The notes under the pieces: generated by a model
Databases searched by the model: none
Told to the model about the DNA's origin: nothing
The model's input: only the letters and a program-made list of their open reading frames with translations
Assembly (NCBI GenBank): GCA_001724265.1
Contig: MEDY01000091.1
Span: forward strand, 1 to 64,000
DNA: 64,000 bases
Direction of reading: 5' to 3'
From: Rhizaria sp. SCN 62-66
Taxonomy: Eukaryota > Rhizaria, unplaced
Made by a program: the position numbers and the translations under genes
In this document: positions 12,268 to 22,200 of the stretch, in pieces
Layout of the letters: each line of letters begins with the position of its first letter
Numbering within the stretch: position 1 is the stretch's first letter

Positions 12268-15156
12268 CGCAGGACGGGGTGCGCAGCGATGAAGCGGCTG
12301 AACGCTGGGCGCTGTGTTTGTCTGTCTGAGCTAGCGCCTGTCTGTGTTGAAGCAGAGATGATCACTGGGCTGCGCAAATGGATTTCAGATCACAGTCTGA
12401 CTAAAACGGCACAAAAACCGTGTATCTAGACGAAATCGTACAAATGGTATCCAATGATCCTTGCTGCAGCTTCAAAAAAAAGTTGCGTGACTCTAATGAG
12501 ACGTTGGAAAAGAGAAAGCTTGGTGTGGCGAGATGGAACAAGAGACAAGTAGAACAGAAGGTATTGTGAGGTTGGAGTTAGGAATAGCACAATGTGGCTA
12601 AATTATATTAGAATTAGCTGTTATGTACGTATGGGTACTATGCATAAATTGACCTGGTCGGAGTCTTCAATGTGAATGAGCCATAAAAACTCGCCGAGTA
12701 ACGGTCTCAGCCAGATGTTGACCAGTCGGCTGGCTGCGGTCACTCGCTGTCGGAAACAAGACGCACTGCCTCTCGACATACAAGAACGGGATAAATCATT
12801 GAGACAGTCAGAAGAAGTGCGAAATATATGCTATCGTGAGTGATAATATTTATGTAGTAATGTATTCTATAAAGGTTGAGAAGGGATTTGTGCATAACTA
12901 GAGGATGAAACGCTTTGTGAGTTGCGAGCTTGAATAAAAGTAAGGAGACTGGGTGAAACATACATGTACACGGGAACAAATCAAAATGAAAATTTACACA
13001 ACGCTAGTAACGACGAATAACATCGCCACCAACAGTCCGTAACGCAGGCGCGATAGTGAGTCGCCGTGGGGTACGTAAGCCAGTTGGTCGAGGGTGATTG
13101 TGTGTTCAGAAGCATCATAGCAAGGCGAATCAGGAGGAGGCATAGCGACTTTGCGAACGAGAGTGGTTGAAGATGAGCTGGTATGATAAACAGAAGGTCA
13201 TCACGAGCAGCGCACACAGAGAAGCACATACGCACACACACACCCGAATCAAGCGGTAGCAGAGTTTGGAGCGAGACAACGGCAGAAACACGGATGACGA
13301 GTACGTTGCTTTGCTATTCACGGGGGAGGAGGGATTGTGATAAAACACTGTTGCGGTGACAGTTACCGATTAGAGTGAGTGGGATTAGAGTGAGTGGGCA
13401 CATGGTTGAAATGAGTCAGTTATGGCGAGATAAACAGATCGGCAAAGACGAAGAGCTGAGAGAAAAGGCAAAGCACGCAAGTGCGGTTGCGAGGAAGAAG
13501 TATGAAGCGCAGCGGAAAGACAAAAACAGATTAGACAAACGGAACACCGAACAGTGCGAGTGCGAGAGTTAGAGAAGTAGAGACAACAACAAAGGAATGA
13601 AAGCAAGGAAAGAAAAAAATGATACGATTCTGGAGCTAAACTAAAAAAAGATAAAACGAATACGATTTGAAACTTGATTTAAAACTTGCAAATAATACTT
13701 CTAGTAAGCTTATTGCAAAAATAACATAACATACACAATACGATAATAAAGCAAACTTGGTGCTGTGCTTGCTAGTCGCATTAGCGCATTAAGTACACTA
13801 AGCACGGACAGACGGATCGGGGGCACGAAGCGAATACGAATAACTCATGACACTACATTGATACCATACGAATATGAATACATAGGCTATTGCTAACATA
13901 GCATACACTAACTGGCTAACTAGCTAACGGACTAACTAAAACGTATCCTAAATGACTATGACTGACTATGATTATGAATAAAATACGAACGAAACCCACG
14001 ACGGTGGTGACAGACTTGCGAAGTACTCGAACACGCATGCAAAACATCGTGGTAGCGTTGGTGTTTCGTCTCTCCGTATCATACAGCCGAAGTGGGAACA
14101 CGAGGGTGAAGGGAAAGCAAGATAGATAGACAGAAAAACAGACATGACAGATGACAGATATGCAGACAAAAGCAGAACCAACAAATGCAGCAGCAACAAA
14201 TGCAGCAACAACAGCAGGGCAGCATGAACAGCAACAGCATAGACGACGTCACAGCAGGGCTCCTTGTAGCAGTTGAGACCAACTGTAACGCGGCAAAGCA
14301 AGAGCAGTGTCAGAGGTCGGGATGGCGACGGGATCGGACCAGTATCAGACTGCGACTGTGCGCATGTGCGGTTTCGAATGAGACGTCGATGGCGTTTGTT
14401 GCTTGTTGTGAGCACACGTCTTGAGAGTACAAGTGGCAATACTTAGACTTCAAGCGCCAGAAAGATCTTTGTGGACGAAGTGGTGCTCATAATGCACACA
14501 CGTCATGAGCACGAAGGACTACAAAGCTTGTGCAGGTGTGGAGAACCTCTGATACGGATATTGAACGGATTTTTGAGATATTATTGCTGAAGCGAATGTG
14601 TACAACGTCTGTTGTGAGTCATCCTTGTTAAGAATAGTTGATGTGAAGTACTGTGCCGTAGCATGAGTCCGAGAATCTACTTCATGATAGTGCAAGCTTT
14701 TGGCTTTTACAGACACAGACATACCCATAATTCTGAGTACCGCGCCAAACACCATCTAAGTTGCCCCTGACTCTCACACGGCGACAATGCAACAGGAAAA
14801 ACCACCACCAACACAAGAAAATACTCTGAATGCAAAAGCAAGCAACCAACACAATTGACAACACCAATAGTATCACACTGAGTGTGAAACTAAGTCACAA
14901 ACAGTCATCTGACAACCGTTACAAACCACCTAACAACAACAATAACAACAACAACAACAACAACAACAACAACGACAACAGCAAAAGCACACCCTCAATA
15001 GCACACAAAATAGCACTTGTTGTACTTCTGATGTAAAACCAAAGCATGCAGACGTCAAGACAACTTAGACAATCTAAGTCTCTCGCACATGCACACTCTG
15101 GCTCATCTCAGTCACACAACAAAGCACGTCACAAACCAAAAGCCCAGCGCGCGCGC
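12268..15156. other. 2.9-kb gene-poor spacer between two minus-strand genes
   Basis: By far the longest spacer in the window. Much of 12960-14330 is purine-rich on + (pyrimidine-rich on the transcribed strand of both neighbours), like the kinase 5' leader at 17860-18300. It contains a duplicated GATTAGAGTGAGTGG (about 13368-13397), CTAAC-type short repeats near 13905-13935, and an AAC microsatellite at about 14931-14984. No domain-bearing ORF, tRNA or rRNA was seen. It may be a long 5' leader or promoter of the IQCH-like gene, may hide small 3' exons of the kinase, or may hold a non-coding RNA. Confidence 0.5.
14931..14984. repeat. AAC trinucleotide microsatellite
   Basis: Nearly uninterrupted AAC units on the + strand, with a single AAT and one AACGAC variation, in non-coding DNA. 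Confidence 0.85.
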
Positions 15157-17854
15157 TTACCGGATGATGATGTTGACCTGGTTCGCGGCCATCACGCTGC
15201 CGCGCGGGCCGCTTTTGCCGCCGCCGCCGCCGCCGCCGCTGGCCGCGCTGCGGCCCTGGCCCTGGGCCTGGCCCCCCTGCGTGCCGCTGCCGCCGCTGTT
15301 GCTGCGGTTGTTGCTCGCGGAGGCCGTCAGTGGGGCCGGCTGCAGGTCGCCGCCGGCGCCGCCCGTGGCCGCGGCGGAGATGGCGGCCGCGAGCCCCTTG
15401 GAGGCCTGCTCCGCCACCGCCTGCGCCTGAGCAGCCTGCGCCGCCGAGTAGCCCGTGTTGAGCTCGAAGCCCTGGGGAAGAGGGAAGAATCGCGAAGACA
15501 AACAAGAAGATGAATAAATATGAGTAGGTGAGAATACACGATATAAAAGAAAGCTCTAGACATCGATATAGCAAAGATGAAGACATGATGCAAATGATAT
15601 TGACGAATAGTGGTCCTGTGCATACCTGGAAGAGGGCCTGCTCCTGCCTGGTAAGGCTCTTGGGCACGACGCCGTCCTTGCGCGCCTTCTCGGGCAGCTG
15701 CTGCTTAAAGGTCTGCACGATGGCCGACACGTTGGTCTGCGGCACGAACGGCGGCCGGCTGCGCCCGTCGGCCAGCGCGTCCCAGTCGATGCCGGCGAAG
15801 TACGGGTGCGCCTTAATCTGCGCGAAGCCGTTGTGCAGCGAGTTCCACTGGCCGCTCTCATCGCGGCCGCGGAAGACCTGCCGCGGGGACCGCATGCCGG
15901 AGTTGCCAGGCGTGCCGGGCTGCTGCTGCGTCGGCGTGCGCCCACCGCGCTGCCGCGGCGAGTGCCGCACGCGCTTATCCTTGTTATTGCCGTCAGCCGC
16001 GCCGCCGCCCGCGGTCGTAGCCAAGGTGCCCTGCCGCATCGCCAGCACGGACTTGCGCGGGCCGCCGCCGCCGTTGCCGGCGCCGAAGCCATTGTTGTTG
16101 TCGCGCGACTCAGAGCCGCCCGAGGCCTCGGCGCCGTCGTCGCTGTTGTCGCGCCCGCCGCGGCCGCCGCCGCGGCCGTTGGCGGCGCGGGACCCGCCGC
16201 GGAGGTTGCTCATCTCGGAGCAGGCCTCGGCGTTGGACGGGTCCTCGGGCGAGTTGAGCGCGCCAATGCGCGGCGACGCGCCCTGCGACATGCCGAAGTC
16301 GCGGCGCGAGCCGGAGCCGCCGCCGCCGCGCGGCGTCGAGGGGTGCATCGAACCGGGCGCGGAGCACGCGTTGTAGTGGTTGGCGGGCCGCAGCAGCCGG
16401 TTGCGCGTGCCCAGGCGGTACTGCGGGTCGATGTCCATGAGCTGCTGGATGAGGTCGACCAGCTCCGGCGCGAGCGAGACGACGTACTCGCCAGGCTGCG
16501 GAGTGCCGACGCCCGCGGCGACTGCGAGCTGGATGGACTGCGCGATCGCCAGGTGCGAGGCCGAACCTGTGCCCGCGAGCGAGGCCGACGGGGAGGGCGA
16601 CTGCTGCGTCGTCACCGCCGTTGAGTGCGAGATCGGACTCCCGCGCGCGCCAGAGCCGCCCGCGCCGGTGCCGTTGACCGTGCCGCGGCGCGCAGAGGGG
16701 CCCACGTTGTTGCCGCCGCCGTGGTTACTGGAGGAGCTGGAGCTGGTGTAGTTGTTAGGCGAACCGACGATGGCGTAGGCGGCGGGCGGCAGCACGTCGT
16801 AGAAGCCGCCGCCGGTGCGCACGAAGTGGGCAGCGAGGCGCTGCGCCGACGCGGCGGCCTGCGCGGGAGGCAGCCCCAGCGCGAGGGCATGGGAGATGTA
16901 CTGCTGCGCGAGGTCCAGCGGCGTGTAAGCCGCGCGCGACAGCGAGGGGTCGTCGGGCGGGCGCAGCACGCGGTGCACGGGCAGGATCGGGATCTGGTGG
17001 GTGAAGCTCGTCTTGCTCTTGTTGAACGGCCGCGTGTCGGTGGCGATGCGGAAGAGCGTCACGCCAAGCGCAAAAAAGTCGATGGGGTACGAGTGTCCGG
17101 TGTTGCGGATGATCTCGGGCGCCTGGAAGCCCTTGGTGCCGACCTGGCCGCGGATGTCCGAGATGCCGTCGCCGTTGCTGGGCACCGAGGCGCAGAGCCC
17201 GAAGTCGGAGAGGCATATGTGGCCGTCGGGCCGCATGAGCACGTTGTGCGGCTTCAGGTCGCGGAAGACAATGTTCTGCGAGTGCAGCGCCTCAAGCGCG
17301 AGCACGATTTCGGCGGCGTAGAAGCGAATCGCGCTGTCGGGCATGCAGCCCGAGTGGCGTTGGATCATGTTCAGGTCGCCGGGGCCGAAGAGCGGCATGA
17401 CGAAGTAGAGGTACTTGTTGTCTTGGAAGCAGTGGAGCAGCGGGACCAGGAACGGCGAGTCGAGCAGCGGCCAGACCTGGCGCTCGACCCACACCGTGGA
17501 CGACATGCGCACCTTGGTCTGCACCTTGACCTCGCCACGGGGCGTCGTCGTGGTGACCTCCTTGAAGCGCAGCACGCGGAGCTTGTCGACGCGCTTGATG
17601 GCCACCAGCTCGCGCATGCCGTTGTTGCGCTGCGCGACGAAGACCTCGGCGAAGCCGCCCATGCCGATCTGGCGGATCATGGTGAAGTGCGAGATGTCGA
17701 TCTGCGGTGACGAGGGACCTGCCGAAGGGTCGTGGTGGTGCTGGTTGCCGCCGGACGAGTTGGCGCCGGACTGGCGGCCGCCCATGGCGCCCTTGTTGGA
17801 GCCGGAGCCGGAGCCGGTGTCGCCGTTGACGGCGACGGAGCTCGTGCAACCCAT
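15157..17854 (-). CDS. AGC-type Ser/Thr protein kinase, STK32/YANK-like, N-myristoylated, 2 exons
   Basis: CDS is complement(join(15157..15471, 15626..17854)), about 847 aa; intron 15472-15625 (154 bp, GTATGC...CCCCAG) is phase 0. It phosphorylates Ser/Thr. The N-terminus MGCTSS fits N-myristoylation plus Cys palmitoylation, so membrane attachment is likely. Kinase landmarks: Gly loop IGMGGFAEVF (63-72), ATP Lys in VAIK (87), catalytic loop FRDLKPHNVL (Phe where AGC kinases usually have Tyr), DFGLCAS, substrate loop GTKGFQAPEI, and DFFALGVTLF. A roughly 400-residue low-complexity insert splits the C-lobe. The AGC-like tail IKAHPYFAGIDWDALADGR and the myristoylation point to STK32/YANK. The terminal TAA is embedded in a donor-like CG|GTAAGC, so another 3' exon is possible. 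The substrate is unknown. Confidence 0.85.
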
Positions 17855-19290
17855 GGTGACAAGAAAAACACCGGGCGACGCGGGCTGCGAGGGGCGCGGG
17901 TGTGGGGAGTGTTAGAGGGGAGGAGTGGGAACTCTGACAGTACGTCAAGCTCCTCTGTGGTATGCGTCGTTGACACACCTCTTGTTGTTGGGGCTAAGAG
18001 GAAGAAGGGAAACGAAAACGGGCGAGAGCCGGGCCGCTGGCGTAGGCAGTTGGGCGGTCACGCAAAAATTGAGCAAGAGCGAGCTCTGTTTTGTGTGTGT
18101 GTAAAGCAACGAAACAAGTGGCTGTGGGGTTTGAGGAAAAAGAAAAGCGGTGCGAGACGAAGGCCTTCTAACACCGGTTATGCAAAAGACGGAGCTACGG
18201 CTCTAAGGGGTAGTGGGATTAAGACGGGAAACAGCGGGTTGCAGCACGGTTTGGGGCGACAAAAAAGAACGAGCAAAGGGTGAGAGGGGCGCAAGCGAGA
18301 GGAGAGACAGGGGGAATGCACAGATTGTGAGAAGCAGGTGAAGCCACTGCCGCCGCAGCATACAAGCGCGATTACACGATATATCGGTCATATGTCAGTT
18401 CGCTCAAAGTCGTCGTGAAGACTATGACCTCGCGTGGGACTGCGACAGGACGCAGATAGAAAAGGGCGGTTAGGTGGCCACCCAGGATATGGCTGAACAG
18501 AGTAAGCCCTGGAGCGCGGTAGCATCAGGCGTGGTCATCACAAATGCAACAGGCATACATATCGCACCAACGTCAGTGAAAAAGCATACACAAGCCTATT
18601 CGTGTCAGCTATGCCCTGCAAACCGCGGCTTAAATCTTGCCTCGTGATCGACCTCCAGCAATCCCCCTCTCTCTGCTCCAAAAGGGGCAGGCAAAGGGGG
18701 GGGAGCGCTTCTCTCCGCAAGTTCCACGCTTGCTGATCAAGTCCTCGCCGTATTTCCGCCTGTTACATAGCAGATTATACATTGATGTGTATATCTCACA
18801 CTTTTTGTTTGCGGAAGTAACGTACCTGGTCTGCAAATGACCAAAACTCGTCAAACCACATTTTTCGGTCCGCCTGCAAGTAATCCTTTTAGTCGGCCGC
18901 AGGCATCAAAAGAGTGAATCTCACTCCCGCTCGGCTTCGTCTCTGGGCTGCTTCGAGAGGCAAATCACCCCTTCGCTAGACGTCGGACTTTCATGGAATA
19001 GTGCCGGAGTTTGTGTATGGGATAAAACAGATGCAGATAATGTCGATGATAAAACCTTTACATCTACCGGCGCTTGCTGTCATTCGCTGCACATGCTTTC
19101 ATGACCGATCGAGCCACAGCTGTGACTCAGCCCTCTCGTCTTCCTAAAACCTCCTCAAGGTGACGCACATCAACTCAAAGATAAGATTTCTTTGGTATAG
19201 TATGACGTACTAGCGCGTATCTCTTCCTATATCTTACAGACATTGTAACTCCCGCCTGTCCTCGTTTGTTTTCTCTTGTTTTGTGACAGA
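17855..19290. other. Divergent intergenic region, likely bidirectional promoter
   Basis: Lies between the minus-strand kinase and the plus-strand membrane protein. The kinase side (17860-18300) is purine-rich on +, giving a pyrimidine-rich leader for the kinase transcript. The right end is pyrimidine-rich and finishes with ...TTTTGTGACAG one nucleotide before ATG 19291. No gene, tRNA or clear promoter motif was identified. Confidence 0.45.
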
Positions 19291-22200
19291 ATGACGCGTC
19301 CGCAGCGCAGCGCCTCGCCCCTGTCGAGGCCTCATCTGCGGCCGCACGCCCCGGGCTCCCATCTCTCCATCTTGGCGCCCGGCGTTGCCCACACACAGAG
19401 CAGTTTGTCTGCGACCCGTTTTAAATATTTTGCGTTTCTTCTTCTGTCCCTCGTGTGCGTTATCCTCTCCGTCGGCGTCGCACCAGCTGCCGCGCACGAT
19501 ATGGGCGAGGTCAGCAAGAAGGGCTTTCTGTTCCACGACGACGACACGCCTTTCAGTCTCCCCATGGACATCTACGTCTCCCTCATTGGCATGAACAACA
19601 ACGGCGCCCGCCGCGTGACGGCCGACGCTGGCTCGATCGCGCAGTCGCTGTTCAACTCGCTCCCCGCAGGCCGCCCTTCTTGTCTGCAGAACGGCAAGCC
19701 GCTGCACGCGCAGTACTTGATGAACTACCATGTGTTTCACTCGCGCCTCGACGCCGTGGACGCCGTGGAGCGCCTCATTGCCGAGCACATGGTCATCGCC
19801 GTCGACGACAACGGCCGCACGGTGACCGCGCCCGTCTTCATCCCCGCCAAGACCCCCGAGGGCTACGCCGACGCGATGTACCTGGACGACGACGAGGACG
19901 AGCAGGAGGCCACGACGGCCAAAGGCCACGGCGCCAAGCCCAGCAAGCGGCCCGGGCAGCACGTGTCCGTGCCTGTGTTCGACGTCGAGCTGACGGAGAT
20001 CGAGTCTGCGCTGGACGGGATAGTCATCCAGTCGCTCGAGACGGAGATGATCTCGCTGGGCATCGACGTCACCACGCACCGCCCGTTCCACGAGTCGGGC
20101 GTCATCATTCTCAACCCCGAGAAGGAGCGCATGCGCAAGCACATGCGCCCGGAGCAGCGCGCGCACCTGACCAACGCGCTCGACGGGAACCGACAGACGT
20201 TGCCGTTCGTGTACCGCTACCGCTACAACGGCGGCGCGCCGACCAAGCAGTGGGTCGGCTACGGCCGCCACGTCTTCATGGACCTCACCGCGCTGCCCGG
20301 CACCTACGGCGCGTCGTCCTCGGGCGAGGGCACGGTCTCCAAGGAGACGATCCCGGCACTCGAGACGGCGCTCGACCACAAGGTCGCGTCTACACTGACC
20401 TCGCCCGACGAGCTCATGGAGCTCTACGACGAGGCCGAGAACCGCGTCGGCGGCCCTGCTATTCTGCCGTCGACGCGCTTCCTCTCGCGCCTCGTGTCGG
20501 TCACCATCAATGCCGTGCGCAAGGTCTTCGTCGCCGACACGCGCTTCTCCAAGATCGAGTACGCCGAGCGCATCATCGTGCCGATCATCGTGCTGCGCAA
20601 CCACGAACAGTTCGCGTCCTTCAGCACCGACGCGCCGCTGGCGGGCGAGAAGGCTGGGCAGTTCGAGGACGCCAAGATCGACCTCAACACGCTCCGCTTC
20701 GAGCTCAACCAGATGCTGTTGCCGTCGCAGGAGCTCGTGCTGACGACCATGACGCACTCGATTCATGAGCACCAGCACGTGTCGTCGTCGGTCTTCGACG
20801 CGCTGATGGAGGACACGGTGCACACGCCCGCGGCGGCCGGCGCCAACGCGGTCAGCCAGGGCTACGTGGCCAAGACGGTGCACTACCTGGACTCGGAGGT
20901 GCTCATCAGCCAGCTCGTCTCGTCCTCGTCGAGCGACGCGCTGCTGACGGCGATGGCGACGCAGCAGCGCGAGGCGCGCACCAAGGCCGAGGCCGACGCG
21001 CGCGCCTACCGCGCGGCGCACTCGCGGCACGACCTGCCGCCCGGCTCCAACCCCGACGAGCTCAACGACACCATGAGCGACGAGGAGAAGGAGGCCATCA
21101 TGAACGCCGAGCACGACGCCGACGCCGCGGCGATCGACCGCACACTCTCCGAGGCGCGCAAAGGTGTCCGCAACTCGGCCAGCTCGTCCTCGGTCCAGGC
21201 GCGCTCTAACAAGGGCTCCGGCGCCGGCACGGTCAAGGACCGGCGCAAGGCATGGGAGAAGCAGGCGGACGAGACGCTCAAGTCGTGGCGCCAGCGCGCG
21301 TACGCCGACGAGCTGCGCAACACTGGCGGCGCCGTCCACGGCGTCAAGCGTCCATCGCGCCAGCGCATCCTGCCCGTGTTTGTGTACTCGCTGCTGGGGC
21401 TGCCCGAGGGTGTGCTTCTGGATCGCACGCACGTCGCCACCCCCAGCGCGCGCGGCTCGCTCGTGGTCGCGCTGCAGACGCTCGCGTCGGAAATCCCGCT
21501 ACCGTACTTTAGCGATGACGGCGTCGTGACGGTGTCGCCGCGCAACCCCACGCGCGGGATCCTCGCTGCGCTGGTGTCGGCGCTGGGCGGGATCGTCCCG
21601 CCCTACGTCGAGTACATCCCGCAAAAGCGCAAGCTGTCGTTCGACTACACCTGGGCCATCGGCCAGCACGCCTTCGGGCCCTTCTCCACCACGACGTCGA
21701 TGTCGCAGACGTTCCAAGACGCCGTGCTGCGCAACAGCGTGCTCACGCGCCTCTCCGGCACGGTCAAGCTCGTCAAGTCGGCCGTGCACGAGCTGGCGCG
21801 CTTCCACCGCCACTTCATCGCGGACCCGTTGTCGCAGGAGTTCCTGCGCCAGAAGGTCACGGACCTGGCGCTTTTCGGCAGCAACAGCGAGATCTCCGAG
21901 GCCGACACGCTGGCCGTGACACCCGACTTGGGCGACGCCGCGCGCGACGCGTCGCTGGGCGCAGACGCCTGGTTCGCGTCGCTCAAGCAGTATCGCCACT
22001 ACGCGCGCGCGGCCTCGCAGTCGCTCGCGGCGTCGGTCTCGCTCTCGCCCTTCGCCGAGGCCGTGCTCGTGTCGCTGGTGAGCGACCTGGAGAAGCTCGA
22101 CGTCGCGCTGCTGGCCGTCATTCCGCTGCTCGCGGCCTACAAGTGGGACGTTGCCAGCGAGCAGTCGGCCGTCCTGGTCGCGTCCGCGCTGTCGTTCAAG

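Noticed and set aside
13402-13572. 56-codon hydrophilic plus-strand ORF (MVEMSQLWRDKQ...)
   Set aside because: Lies in a purine-rich stretch where Lys/Glu/Arg codons arise by composition; no neighbour, homologue or signal supports it.
14185-14424. 79-codon plus-strand ORF starting with a Gln run
   Set aside because: CAG/CAA repeat followed by unstructured sequence; no evidence of expression or homology.
13972-14439. 155-codon minus-strand hydrophobic ORF
   Set aside because: Leu/Cys/Ser-rich translation of a pyrimidine-rich stretch, without an ATG at its left-most open end and no family resemblance.
17855-19290. Possible tRNA or small RNA genes in the spacers
   Set aside because: I looked for B-box-like sequences and clover-leaf arms in this and the other spacers and found none convincing.
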